Shown piece by piece: positions 18,095-26,908 of a stretch of DNA of 64,000 bases. The notes below the pieces were generated by a model. It searched no databases and was not told where the DNA came from. It was given only the letters and a program-made list of their open reading frames with translations. Source of the stretch: JBQTGK01 sp052400665. Lineage in GTDB: Bacteria > Bacteroidota > Bacteroidia > Bacteroidales > Marinifilaceae. The position numbers and the translations under genes were made by a program. How positions within the stretch are numbered: the stretch's first letter is position 1; each line of letters starts with the position of its first letter. The stretch lies in assembly GCA_052400665.1 (NCBI GenBank), contig JBQTGK010000009.1; one strand, 5' to 3'.

Positions 18095-19917
18095 TAATAA
18101 AAATGAAAAAGCTAATGCTCCTGATGCCCGAATCGGCAGTTGATGTAGATGCCAATCTTAGGGTTCTTGGAGAACTTGGTGTAATGCATGTTTCTCCCTT
18201 GCAGGTCGCTAAAGATGAGTCGATTGATAGAGTAGATGCGCGGATTAAGCAATTCGAAAAAGCAATTGCAATTCTGGATAGCTACGATGAAGAAAAAGAT
18301 TCAAATTTGGATCTTACAGAAATCAGAGATTATTCAAAACTTGAAAGAGGTGAGATTCTTTTAATGGAACGGGTTTTAGAGACCGAGAACAAGAAAAAGA
18401 CTTTAGAGAATACAAAGCTGAACCTAAAAAATGATTTGGATTGGTATGGCAATTGGGGAAAGGTATCGCTTCAGGACATTAAAGAACTCAATGAAAATGG
18501 TATTTGGATAAAATTGTATCTTCTTACTGATAGAGAATTAAAACAGGTTTTTGGGCGCGAGGATATTTATGTTGTTGGTAGATGTAATGATTTAAACCAG
18601 GTAGTATTTATTAGTGAAGATGCAGATAAAAAACTGGACTATCAGGAAATTTATTTTCCATTGTCGGACTTTTATCAGGATAAAATATCAAATGAGAATA
18701 CCGAGAAGCAACTGGAAGAAAATAAAAAGATTTTGCTTCACTTGCAGGCTCAAAAAGATGTATTGAAAAATGCGCTCGATGAAAGAAAACGTCGGTTAGA
18801 TGTGCGTAACATTCAATACGGAGGAATTGCTATTGATAATCAGGTGCGCTGCTGGAAAGGATTTATACCCGAAGATCGAGTAGATGAATTTGTGGGAGTA
18901 GCAGAGAAATATAGTTGGGGCTATGTAATTGAAGAGCCAACAGCCGAAGAAATAGACGAGGTTCCTACTCTTGTTCGCACATTGCCCTGGGCAGAACGAA
19001 TTAAACCTGTAATGGATTTTATGGGATTGGTTCCGGGCTACAAAGAGCTTGATGTTTCGAAGGTGTTCATGATTTTTTTCACCTTTTTTAGTGGAATTCT
19101 TGTGGGAGACGCAGGCTATGGATTGGTATTTTTATTGATTACCTTTTTTGTGCATCGTCAGCAAAAATTTGCAAAGAAAATAGAGTTTAATTTGTTCTAT
19201 ACACTTTCAGTTTCCATTCTATTTTGGGGAATATTAACCGGAACCTATTTTGGATCGGCAGCCATTGCAGAAGTACCAATATTGCATAGTTTAAGAATCG
19301 AAAAGCTTGCCAGTTTCGGGGGTGATAGTCTTTTTATACAGAAATTAATGTTTCTGATTGGTGCCATTCATCTTACCATAGGGCATTTTCAAGTAGCCTG
19401 GAGATACAGCAATAGCGTAAAAGCCATAGCGCAGTTGGGTTGGGTGTCAATTATTTGGGGTTTGTATTTGGTTGTAAATCAAATGGTATTAGGAATCCCT
19501 GCTCCGGGGATCATGATTTGGCTTTTTGTTGCAGGAGCTGTATTAATAGCATTGTTCTCTAATCCGGGAACCAATTTTGTAAAAGGAATGCTTTCGTCGC
19601 TGGCAAATTTGCCACTTAGCATTATCAACGGTTTCTCGGATATTATATCATACATAAGATTGTATGCTGTGGGTTTATCAACAGTATTAATGGCAGCAAG
19701 TTTTAATCAAATGGCATTGGGCGATGGTGTTACTACGCTGGCATCGGGATTGGGTGCTGTTGTCGTACTAATCCTAGGACACGGATTAAACATGATTCTT
19801 GCATTAATGGCAATACTGGTTCATGGTGTGCGCTTAAACATGCTTGAATATGCGGGTCATGCATCGGTAGAATTTTCGGGGAATGAGTACACCCCATTCA
19901 AATTAAAAAATAAGTAA
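18091..19917 (+). CDS. atpI: V-type ATPase membrane subunit I (a)
   Basis: The 608-residue protein has a soluble N-terminal half with coiled coils (to about residue 330) and about seven C-terminal membrane helices, including VFMIFFTFFSGILVGDAGYG and GFSDIISYIRLYAVGLSTVL. The arginine of YIRLYAVG is the conserved residue that faces the ion-binding glutamate of the c-ring. It forms the ion half-channels. Confidence 0.95.
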   Translation: MIIKMKKLMLLMPESAVDVDANLRVLGELGVMHVSPLQVAKDESIDRVDARIKQFEKAIAILDSYDEEKDSNLDLTEIRDYSKLERGEILLMERVLETENKKKTLENTKLNLKNDLDWYGNWGKVSLQDIKELNENGIWIKLYLLTDRELKQVFGREDIYVVGRCNDLNQVVFISEDADKKLDYQEIYFPLSDFYQDKISNENTEKQLEENKKILLHLQAQKDVLKNALDERKRRLDVRNIQYGGIAIDNQVRCWKGFIPEDRVDEFVGVAEKYSWGYVIEEPTAEEIDEVPTLVRTLPWAERIKPVMDFMGLVPGYKELDVSKVFMIFFTFFSGILVGDAGYGLVFLLITFFVHRQQKFAKKIEFNLFYTLSVSILFWGILTGTYFGSAAIAEVPILHSLRIEKLASFGGDSLFIQKLMFLIGAIHLTIGHFQVAWRYSNSVKAIAQLGWVSIIWGLYLVVNQMVLGIPAPGIMIWLFVAGAVLIALFSNPGTNFVKGMLSSLANLPLSIINGFSDIISYIRLYAVGLSTVLMAASFNQMALGDGVTTLASGLGAVVVLILGHGLNMILALMAILVHGVRLNMLEYAGHASVEFSGNEYTPFKLKNK

Positions 19918-19937
19918 AGTTTTAAAAATTCAATAAT

Positions 19938-20393
19938 ATGTTATTAACAGTAGTAAACGGCTTTGGTGGACATGCTATCGCCTTAGGAATTGCAGGTGTA
20001 GGTTCGGCAATAGGAACAGGAATTGCTGGTATGGGAGCTTTAGGGCTTTGGAAACAGTCTATAAAAGACAAGAAGAAACTTCCTGCATTGGCATTAGCAA
20101 TGGTAGGTATGCCTTTAAGTCAGGTAATTTATGGTATGATATTTATGAACTCATTGATGGGTGCAAATCTCAATCCGGATAGTTATATGAATCAGATGAT
20201 TTGGGCATTTTTTGTAGGTATTGCTATTGCTGCATCGGCAATTATGCAGGGTAAAGTTGGAGCTGCCGCATGTGCAAATTTAGCTGTTGACGATAAGCAG
20301 GGGTCTGGAATGTATATTGCAGTTATGGGTGTTATAGAAACAGTTGCTCTTCTTGCTATGGTATTTGGAATGGGAGGTATTCCTGCAGCATAA
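19938..20393 (+). CDS. atpK: V-type ATPase proteolipid subunit K (c-ring)
   Basis: The 151-residue protein has four hydrophobic helices as two fused hairpins. The ion-binding glutamate is Glu134 (GVIETVALL). Ser61-Gln62 (PLSQVIYG) and Gln104 (IMQGKVGA) sit where the Na+-binding enterococcal rotor has Thr-Gln and Gln, so sodium coupling is plausible. This is the last gene of the operon, followed by a terminator. Confidence 0.93.
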   Translation: MLLTVVNGFGGHAIALGIAGVGSAIGTGIAGMGALGLWKQSIKDKKKLPALALAMVGMPLSQVIYGMIFMNSLMGANLNPDSYMNQMIWAFFVGIAIAASAIMQGKVGAAACANLAVDDKQGSGMYIAVMGVIETVALLAMVFGMGGIPAA

Positions 20394-20429
20394 TTAATAA
20401 TTTTGATTGGTAATTAACTTAGATTTGTA

Positions 20430-20466
20430 AAGCAGTTCCTTAAATTAATAAGGGCTGCTTTTTTTG
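20430..20466 (+). terminator. Terminator of the V-ATPase operon
   Basis: An interrupted stem, AGCAG-CTTA (20431-20441 region) with TAAG-CTGCT (up to 20459), is followed by a T-run at 20459-20465. It lies 37 bases after subunit K. Confidence 0.75.
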
Positions 20467-20612
20467 TAATAGTTAGGATACAGCTTTTACTTCTGTGTGA
20501 AATCAGGATAGGGGTTTGCTGTAGATTGATTTTAAAATCTGAAAATCGATGCAAATAATAGAATTGTTTTAATTGTAGATTTGATAAATATGTGTGAGAA
20601 TATGAATCAAAC

Positions 20613-20978
20613 TTATTTCATGTAATCTTGTTGCTGTACAATAAGAACTTTTCCATCTTCTACTGATGCTGTATATCCATAATCGTAACAGAAATAGTAT
20701 AAAATGCCATTTTTACTTTTCCAGGTATGGGTTAGATGTTTAAAATCCATACCTAATTTTTTGAGAAATGATTTTCGAACCGTTGCTTTGCCCGACGGAC
20801 AGGCTTTGTATAAAGCTCTTCTGTTTGCTCTTAATTGTTTGTTTATAAGTCGTATGTAGGATTCGTACGATTGACTAATTTGGTTGTGATAAGCACTTTT
20901 ACACTGGCTATTGCAAAATTTTTTATCGGCACGACCCACAAATGGTTCTTTGCAGTATAAACATTTTTTTTGTTGCAT
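20613..20978 (-). CDS. Zinc-ribbon protein divergent from the recombinase
   Basis: The 121-residue protein begins with a Cys4 zinc-finger pattern, CLYCKEPF..KKFCNSQCK (residues 6-26), and then a basic helix-rich stretch (RLINKQLRANRRALYKACPSG). Such ribbons occur in DNA-associated proteins. It is transcribed away from the recombinase and shares a 102-base region that contains four 10-bp iterons. Whether it regulates or assists the recombinase is unknown. Confidence 0.75.
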   Translation of the reverse strand: MQQKKCLYCKEPFVGRADKKFCNSQCKSAYHNQISQSYESYIRLINKQLRANRRALYKACPSGKATVRKSFLKKLGMDFKHLTHTWKSKNGILYYFCYDYGYTASVEDGKVLIVQQQDYMK

Positions 20979-20998
20979 GGCTTAAAGCTTTACTATTC

Positions 20999-21038
20999 GT
21001 TTTATAGACGTTTGTAATCGTTTATAAGCGTCTGTAAA
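20999..21038. promoter_or_regulatory. Four 10-bp iterons between zinc-ribbon gene and recombinase
   Basis: CGTTTTATAG, ACGTTTGTAAT, CGTTTATAAG and CGTCTGTAAA place a CGTTT/CGTCT core at 20999, 21009, 21019 and 21029, exactly one helical turn apart. This puts four like sites on one face of the DNA, a plausible protein-binding array that controls one or both genes. Confidence 0.5.
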
Positions 21039-21080
21039 ACACTTAATATAAGAATTCAATTTATATTTCCAGTAAAAAAG

Positions 21081-22526
21081 ATGAAACAAAATAGGCCTAT
21101 CATTTATTTAAATCACGTAAAAAATAGTAATGAGGATATTTCGATTCTTTATTTTAAGAGCAATGATGCCATTGTATCACGAATTGCTAAAAACAGCTGG
21201 ATTGTATGGAGTGTGGAGCATAAGGCATATAAAGTAAAAAATACAGCGCAAACCATAGGACTACTAAAAGATCTTTTTTACGATATCGCAGATGTAAGTA
21301 CAAAATATTTTGAGGCAAGTATTAAAAATAATACCAAATCTATTTCGATTGGGAGTGCTACTTATTTTAAGGGAGTGTTGGAACCGGCATCAAAATTGGC
21401 TTGCATTACACTTGTGCCCTATAAAAATGAGGAAAATAGATGGATAGTTGTGAAGTACAATAACAAAGCTCGTATTAATAAGATACTGGTTAAAAATAAA
21501 TATGCGCAGTGGAATAAAGATTTACATTTATTTGTAATAAATCCTAAGGTAAAAGAGATTGCTTTATTTCTTAATTCGGTGACCAATTGTTTAAAAATAA
21601 GATTGCATAACGAGCTGGAGATAAGAGATTACAGAATAATGCAAATTTTATTCGAACAAGCCTATGTAAAGGGAGTTTACTTTAAAAGTTGTCCGATAGA
21701 ATATCTGCAATACATGGTGCTTAAGGGCTATAGTATAAATACAATTACTACATATTATTATTTTTTACTGCGTTTTATAAATTCATTTAAACATGATAAG
21801 ATAAATAGGATAAATGAATTTAATTCGGAAATAATAAATACCTATCATCAGAATATGATGGCCGAAAAATCGTGTAGTGAACAAACTATTAATCAATCGA
21901 TAAATGCCATAAAATATTATTACAGCAATATTTTGGGAAAGAATATTGAAATAAATCAGGTAATAAGACCAAAACTTGGACGAAAACTCCCAAAAGTGTG
22001 GAATAAGGAAGAGATTCAGCAAATATTTAATGCTGTTACCAATGTAAAACACAAAGCCTTATTGTATTTGGTGTATGGTAGCGGTTTAAGAATAGGCGAA
22101 GCATTAAACCTTAAGATAGAGCATATCGATTCGAATAGAATGTTAATAAATGTGTGCAAAGCCAAAGGCAAAAAGGACAGATCGACCATTATGGGCGAGA
22201 CAACTTTGATTACACTTAGAGAGTATTATAAAAAATACAAACCAAAAGATTATTTGTTCGAGGGTCAGTTTGGAGGTAAATATTCATCGTGCAGTGCAGG
22301 AAAAATACTTGCTAATGCTATTGCAAAATCTAAAGTTCCAAAACGAGGAGGCCTTCATTCTTTACGTCATAGTTTTGCCACTCATTTATTAGAATCGGGT
22401 ACCGATTTGCGTTATATTCAGGTGCTTCTAGGTCATAATTCTTCTAAAACTACCGAAATATATACCCATGTGAGCAATAAAAATTTGCGCCTAATAAAAA
22501 GTCCATTAGATGACATTACCTTATAA
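21081..22526 (+). CDS. Integron-type tyrosine recombinase with duplicated N-terminal module
   Basis: The 481-residue protein has a C-terminal tyrosine recombinase domain with Arg337 (GSGLRIGE), Lys in KGKKDR (362-367), His426-x-x-Arg429 (HSLRH), His452 (LLGH) and Tyr461 (EIYTHV). The tail LIKSPLD resembles the end of IntI proteins. A SAM-like core-binding domain lies near 205-290. The 16-20 residue insertion between patch II and the HxxR box typical of IntI is missing. Residues 21-70 and 120-168 are two copies of a module with K-N-x(5)-W, not found in standard Xer or IntI. The 20-bp attI-like site starts 67 bases downstream, and the cassettes run in the same direction, so this is the likely cassette integrase. 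Confidence 0.88.
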   Translation: MKQNRPIIYLNHVKNSNEDISILYFKSNDAIVSRIAKNSWIVWSVEHKAYKVKNTAQTIGLLKDLFYDIADVSTKYFEASIKNNTKSISIGSATYFKGVLEPASKLACITLVPYKNEENRWIVVKYNNKARINKILVKNKYAQWNKDLHLFVINPKVKEIALFLNSVTNCLKIRLHNELEIRDYRIMQILFEQAYVKGVYFKSCPIEYLQYMVLKGYSINTITTYYYFLLRFINSFKHDKINRINEFNSEIINTYHQNMMAEKSCSEQTINQSINAIKYYYSNILGKNIEINQVIRPKLGRKLPKVWNKEEIQQIFNAVTNVKHKALLYLVYGSGLRIGEALNLKIEHIDSNRMLINVCKAKGKKDRSTIMGETTLITLREYYKKYKPKDYLFEGQFGGKYSSCSAGKILANAIAKSKVPKRGGLHSLRHSFATHLLESGTDLRYIQVLLGHNSSKTTEIYTHVSNKNLRLIKSPLDDITL

Positions 22527-22593
22527 AATATTTATTATTTTAGCTATTGCATTTAAAAGTAACTTAACACATAATAAATATAAGCCTAATATA

Positions 22594-22613
22594 GGTAGGG
22601 TTACTGAATAGTT
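22594..22613 (+). other. attI-like primary site, copy 1
   Basis: GGTAGGGTTACTGAATAGTT. The last three bases, GTT, are the start of cassette C1 (GTTGTACAGC). An identical 20-mer at 61603-61622 also ends in the GTT of a cassette start, and the two sequences differ beyond that point. This is the expected behaviour of a fixed insertion site next to exchangeable cassettes. Confidence 0.75.
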
Positions 22614-22638
22614 GTACAGCATTAGGACAGACCGAATC

Positions 22639-23199
22639 ATGAGAATTTTAACAACCATATTATTATTTGGAACATTTTTGATAACCAACGCTCAGAAAAC
22701 AATTACCTATGAAAAGCTCTTAGATGAATTGATAAATTCTTCTGAACCTGATATCATTTCTATTTATTCATATCAGTTGGAACAAAAGGCCGAGTTATAT
22801 CTGATTGATTTGGTTATGGACGGCATATTATCGGAGCCTCCTTTATATAACACAGAGACAAAGACACAATTGACCGCTGAAATTGTAACAACTGCAGAAG
22901 TGAGAAAACGGATTGTCAACTCATTAAATTCAAATGGATTTTTGGATAGTTTATATTTGAGGACTGATACCGTTTATACAAATCTAAAGGTTCATAATGA
23001 CTATTTTGTGATTGAGAGACCTTTGATTGTTCTCGAAATTCTGCATGGATATGAAGGTGGAATAATGCAGACATATATAAAAGTGGATAGTGATATGCGA
23101 GTTGATAAAATTCTTGAAATTTTAAGTGCAAACTTGAACAAGAAACAACAAAGGTTTTTTAAGCAATTCGGGGAAAACATCAAAAGACTAGAACATTGA
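22639..23199 (+). CDS. C1: exported protein of unknown function
   Basis: The 186-residue protein begins with a signal peptide (MRILTTILLFGTFLITNAQ) and has no recognised domain; it is rich in acidic and hydroxylated residues and ends KRLEH. ATG 22639 is preferred because the longer frame would begin inside the attI/cassette junction. Its TGA overlaps the next gene's ATG (ATGA), so the two are probably translated together. It is the first gene of the array. Confidence 0.7.
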   Translation: MRILTTILLFGTFLITNAQKTITYEKLLDELINSSEPDIISIYSYQLEQKAELYLIDLVMDGILSEPPLYNTETKTQLTAEIVTTAEVRKRIVNSLNSNGFLDSLYLRTDTVYTNLKVHNDYFVIERPLIVLEILHGYEGGIMQTYIKVDSDMRVDKILEILSANLNKKQQRFFKQFGENIKRLEH

Positions 23200-23435
23200 T
23201 GATTAAAAGAAAACAGTTAAGTTTTTTTGGATTGGCATTGATTGTCATTTCAGCAGGATTGATAGTGAGAGAAATATTACAGTACGATAAACTTCCAGGA
23301 ATGGATGACCCAATCAGTCAGGTCGCTGATTTTTTTAAGTATAAGGAAAATGCCGTTACGAATGGAATTATATGGTCTGGTTTATTAATAATTGGATTGA
23401 TTATATATTTGAAAAACAAGGAAATAAAGGAATAA
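23196..23435 (+). CDS. C1: small membrane protein
   Basis: The 79-residue protein has two hydrophobic helices, about residues 8-26 (LSFFGLALIVISAGLIVRE) and 58-72 (GIIWSGLLIIGLIIYL), with a polar loop between. The stop at 23433-23435 ends 4 bases before attC-1, so the gene fills the cassette to its edge. Function unknown. It is coupled to the preceding exported protein. Confidence 0.7.
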   Translation: MMIKRKQLSFFGLALIVISAGLIVREILQYDKLPGMDDPISQVADFFKYKENAVTNGIIWSGLLIIGLIIYLKNKEIKE

Positions 23436-23439
23436 CGCT

Positions 23440-23570
23440 GTACAACAATAAATATGCGTAATGCGGGGCGATGTGGTAAATTTGAACATTAAAGCATTAA
23501 ATAAACAAATTAGCGGTTTGATAGTGAAGTGCCTTGAAATCCCGCACTACGCATATTTGAGCCGTTGTAT
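23440..23570 (+). repeat. attC-1 (end of cassette C1)
   Basis: 131 bases. R'' GTACAAC (23440-23446), L'' arm AAATATGCGTAATGCGGG, internal GCGGTTTGATAGTGAAGT, L' arm CCCGCACTACGCATATTT, R' GTTGTAT (23564-23570). The arms pair almost throughout, giving a long imperfect hairpin with an extra-helical asymmetry. GCTGTACAAC (23437-23446) is the exact reverse complement of the C1 start at 22611-22620. Confidence 0.85.
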
Positions 23571-23620
23571 GCAAGCGAAAAAAAACGTTCTTCGTGGGTA
23601 TATAGGAGCGAGATTGAAAG

Positions 23621-23725
23621 AATTTATTTTGTTTTCCTTCCCTTTAAAAAAAAGCCATCGCACAAACAGCACATTTGCAAATCGCACAATCCATCCCACA
23701 ACCAAAATTTGCAAAAGAGCTGTTT
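23621..23725 (+). repeat. Left bracket of large cassette C2: AT motif + hairpin HP1
   Basis: AATTTATTTTGTTTT (23621-23635) is followed by hairpin HP1 (23664-23725): AAACAGC..ATTTGCAAAT pairing with ATTTGCAAA..GCTGTTT. HP1 belongs to a family of four (also 32607-32673, 33057-33121, 44038-44103) sharing GCACATTkGCAAG..CGCACAAkCCAACGC loop bases. A degenerate attC-like tail (TACGAGCATAACGACTGTTGTAT, 23749 onward) follows. Confidence 0.65.
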
Positions 23726-23765
23726 CTCCTATCCCTCTGTGTACGAGCATAACGACTGTTGTATA

Positions 23766-23815
23766 AAAAGAGATAAATAATTAACAAATAACATCTCAAA
23801 AAAAGAGATAAATAA
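23766..23815 (+). promoter_or_regulatory. Direct-repeat operator of the C2 HTH controller
   Basis: AAAAGAGATAAATAA occurs at 23766-23780 and 23801-23815. The second copy also pairs with the preceding ATCTC (ATCTC, seven A, GAGAT). This double site 39 bases before the HTH gene fits the control-protein operators found before restriction-modification genes. Confidence 0.5.
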
Positions 23816-23853
23816 AGAAACTATTGTATTTTAGCAGTCAAATATTTCACGAA

Positions 23854-24057
23854 ATGAATAGAATAAAAGAGGTATTAGAAGAGAAAGGGATTAAACAAAA
23901 ATGGCTTGCCAAAAAACTGGATAAGAGCTATAATATGGTAAATTCTTATGTGCAAAACAGAAAACAACCTCGCATAGAAGTATTATACAATATTGCAGAA
24001 ATACTAGATGTTGAAGTTAAAGAATTATTAATAGAGAGAAGCCAAAATGATAAATAA
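23854..24057 (+). CDS. C2: XRE-type HTH regulator (restriction-modification controller)
   Basis: The 67-residue protein is a lone helix-turn-helix (IKQKWLAKKLDKSYNMVNSY, residues 13-32, then a PRIEVLYNIAEILDVEVKEL support helix). Small XRE proteins like this act as C-proteins that time restriction-modification expression. ATG 23854 is chosen; an upstream TTG extension adds unrelated residues. Its end overlaps the helicase start by 11 bases. Confidence 0.85.
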   Translation: MNRIKEVLEEKGIKQKWLAKKLDKSYNMVNSYVQNRKQPRIEVLYNIAEILDVEVKELLIERSQNDK

Positions 24058-26908
24058 AATCATAAGAAATAAGACTATCCAGTGGCTTCAAAAACCCGAT
24101 TGCCCTGCTGCTAATTTACTTAACTATATTCGTAAGGAAGATAAGCTAAGAGAAACGCAAATTGAAGCAATTGAGACTTATTTATTTTTAAAGATTGAAG
24201 GTGAGAACAAACCACTTTGGCAACTTTTTGCAGAAGGGTTTTTTACAAATGGAACGGATTTGTCAAAGCTAAATATAAATGAAAATGCTCGTTCGTATTT
24301 AGCTGAAAACAAAGATGCTTTTGCGTTGTTTGATTTTTCGAGGCAATTAAGCGGAGATAAAAAAATATTACCAAAACTTGAAACTTCCATTAAAGATTCT
24401 CCTGAAAGTTTAGATTATGAAAAAATCATAAAGAAACTTTTCTATGGTGTAAATTACTCTGATTATTTAATGAGTTTGCCTATGGGGTCAGGAAAGACTT
24501 ACCTGATGGCTGCATTTATTTACATTGATTTATATTTTTCGGCTAACGAACCTGACAACAATAATTTTGCACACAACTTCCTTGTTTTAATACCGTCTGG
24601 TTTAAAAACCTCTATCGGTCCTAGTTTGCGAACAATAGAAAAGTTTGACCCATCGTGGGTAATTCCAGAACCTGCTGCAACAAGCCTAAGAAAACAATTA
24701 AAATTTGATGTGCTTGACGAGGCAAAATCAGCAAAGCAAAGTAATAAAGCAAGAAATCCGAATGCAAAGAAAGTAAATGAATGTTTACCAAATCCTTTTG
24801 GGCAAGTGTTTGTTGTAAATGCAGAAAAGGTAATATTAAACAGGCTTAAAGATGAGCAACAGTTGTCAATTTTTCAAGATGACGAAGATAGAAAAGCAAA
24901 TGAATTAAGAGCCTTAATCGGAGATATACCAAACTTATCTATTTTAATTGACGAAGTACATCACGCTGCAAATTCCGACATAAAACTACGTCAGGTTGTA
25001 AATAAATGGAATGAAAAAGGAAATATTACTACTGTTCTTGGTTTTTCGGGAACACCTTATTTGTCCTCTGCCGAGAGAATTACGCTTACCGAAAACGAAA
25101 ATCTGCGAATAGCAGAAATAACAAACACGGTGTATTATTATCCATTAACCACAGCAATAGAAAAGTTTCTAAAAAATCCCACTGTTAAAATTGCTGATAA
25201 TTTAACGCATCTAGAAATAATAAAAGGAGGCATCACTGACTTTAAAAAACAATATGGTGACCTTGTTTATGAAGATGGCACTATTGCAAAATTAGCCATA
25301 TATTGTAGCGACATTGCTATGTTGGAAGACGAAGTTTATCCTTTTTTGCAATCAGAACTTAATATATCTTCTAATGAAATACTAAGGTATCACGGTGGTA
25401 ATAAGACCTATACTTTACCTAAAGAAAATGCACTTGATTTTAAATCATTAGACACTCCATTATCCAAAAAGAAATATATTCTACTTGTTGCAATTGGAAA
25501 GGAAGGTTGGGATTGTAAAAGTTTAACTTCCGTTATATTGCCTCAAAAGAGCAAGAGTGCTTCTAAGAATTCCATTATTCAAACCACTTGTCGTTGTTTG
25601 CGTCAAGTTATAAAAGGGAATGACGAAACAGCTCTTGTTTGGCTAAATCGTGAAAATGCAAACATTTTAAACAAGCAGCTAGAGAAAGAACAACAGACGT
25701 CTATCGAAGAAATAAATAGTTTAAGTAAAAATACTAGTTCTGAAATAGTTGAACGAACATCTAGAATGGAGTTCTTGAAAATTCCTAAAATAGACTTTTA
25801 TCAACTAAAAGTAAGATATCAATCTATTGAAGAAGAGGAAAGTGAGAATACAACAGCAAAATTAATTTCTTTAAAGAACAGTATAAAGGAGTATAAATCT
25901 TCTGCTGTGGTTACAACTACAGGATTAGATAAGCTTGAGGATGGGGAAATTGAATATATTCTTGACACGAGCAATAGTATTGCAAACTACAATACGTGGA
26001 TTTTTGATATAGTTAAAGATAGTTTTATGACAATATCGACAACTGAACTTCACAAGTTTGATATTCAGCTATCAGCTATTTTTAAAGCAATTACAATAAA
26101 GAAAAGTGAGGGTTTATTTTGGAATACTCAATACGATACCTACAATATCGAAAATCAAATTCGTTTAGCATTTAGTATTAAAAAACACCTTAAAACAGAT
26201 GAAGAAATTATTCCCAAAGAAGCAAATCTCTTAATAGTAGATAAACTAAGAGCAATAGAGAACAACAAATATATATATCCATCGGCAGAAGTTAGTGAAC
26301 AGATACTTCAATTTGACAAATCTCCTTTAAGCGAGCAAGAGTTTAACAAGCAAAAGCAAGATAGAATATTGGAACTTACAAGCGAGGGTAAGTTTGAAGA
26401 AATAACAAAAGTAGCAGCAGAGAAGATTAATCCTTTGGTTACTCAAAAGGACAAAACTTTTCATCTTATACCCTATAATTTCGATAGTGGATTCGAAAGT
26501 CAGTTTTTAAACAAAACACTACAACTTAAAACATTTAAGGAGAATAATCTTGAAATATATTTTAATGGTGAGCGTGGATTGAGCGAGTTTGTGATAAATT
26601 GTTTTGCTAAAAAAGGAAAATATTGGCGTAATGTAGGAAAATACACTACCGACTTTTTAATAATAAAACGTAGCAGTGATAATAAAATTCATAAAGCATT
26701 AATTATTGAAACTAAAGGAGAAGCTTATGCTGATGATAAGAGTTTTCTGCGTAAAAAGAATTTTGTAGAAACAACATTTTTAGAGCAAAACAACGAAAAG
26801 TTTGGTTACAATAGATTCGACTTTTTATACCTAGAAGATAGCGATGATATTATAGAAAATATAGCAAGTTTGGATAATAAAATAAAGGAGTTTTTTTATG
26901 AAAGATAA
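24047..26908 (+). CDS. C2: type III-like restriction helicase/nuclease (Res)
   Basis: The 953-residue protein is a superfamily 2 helicase: Walker A MGSGKT (residues 146-151), DEVHH (302-306), FSGTPYLS (motif III), KEGWDC and QTTCRCLRQ (motifs V-VI). A C-terminal PD-(D/E)XK nuclease is seen with YTTDFLI, then IETKG (Glu888-x-Lys890). This is the Res architecture of type III restriction enzymes: ATP-driven translocation and cleavage. It overlaps its neighbours on both sides by 11 bases, so the genes form a tight operon. Confidence 0.87.
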   Translation: MINKIIRNKTIQWLQKPDCPAANLLNYIRKEDKLRETQIEAIETYLFLKIEGENKPLWQLFAEGFFTNGTDLSKLNINENARSYLAENKDAFALFDFSRQLSGDKKILPKLETSIKDSPESLDYEKIIKKLFYGVNYSDYLMSLPMGSGKTYLMAAFIYIDLYFSANEPDNNNFAHNFLVLIPSGLKTSIGPSLRTIEKFDPSWVIPEPAATSLRKQLKFDVLDEAKSAKQSNKARNPNAKKVNECLPNPFGQVFVVNAEKVILNRLKDEQQLSIFQDDEDRKANELRALIGDIPNLSILIDEVHHAANSDIKLRQVVNKWNEKGNITTVLGFSGTPYLSSAERITLTENENLRIAEITNTVYYYPLTTAIEKFLKNPTVKIADNLTHLEIIKGGITDFKKQYGDLVYEDGTIAKLAIYCSDIAMLEDEVYPFLQSELNISSNEILRYHGGNKTYTLPKENALDFKSLDTPLSKKKYILLVAIGKEGWDCKSLTSVILPQKSKSASKNSIIQTTCRCLRQVIKGNDETALVWLNRENANILNKQLEKEQQTSIEEINSLSKNTSSEIVERTSRMEFLKIPKIDFYQLKVRYQSIEEEESENTTAKLISLKNSIKEYKSSAVVTTTGLDKLEDGEIEYILDTSNSIANYNTWIFDIVKDSFMTISTTELHKFDIQLSAIFKAITIKKSEGLFWNTQYDTYNIENQIRLAFSIKKHLKTDEEIIPKEANLLIVDKLRAIENNKYIYPSAEVSEQILQFDKSPLSEQEFNKQKQDRILELTSEGKFEEITKVAAEKINPLVTQKDKTFHLIPYNFDSGFESQFLNKTLQLKTFKENNLEIYFNGERGLSEFVINCFAKKGKYWRNVGKYTTDFLIIKRSSDNKIHKALIIETKGEAYADDKSFLRKKNFVETTFLEQNNEKFGYNRFDFLYLEDSDDIIENIASLDNKIKEFFYER

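Noticed and set aside
21081..22526. Recombinase as a XerC/XerD chromosome dimer resolvase or a conjugative transposon integrase
   Set aside because: The duplicated N-terminal module and direct linkage to an attI-like site and cassettes argue against both, though the catalytic domain alone looks Xer-like.
23440..23570. attC hairpins as transcription terminators
   Set aside because: They lack T-runs, are 130 bases long, and have the paired R and L boxes of recombination sites.
23749..23771. An additional attC ending at GTTGTATAAAAAG
   Set aside because: Only the right arm is suggestive; no matching R''/L'' arm lies upstream and no R'' complement to this start is seen. It may be a decayed site.
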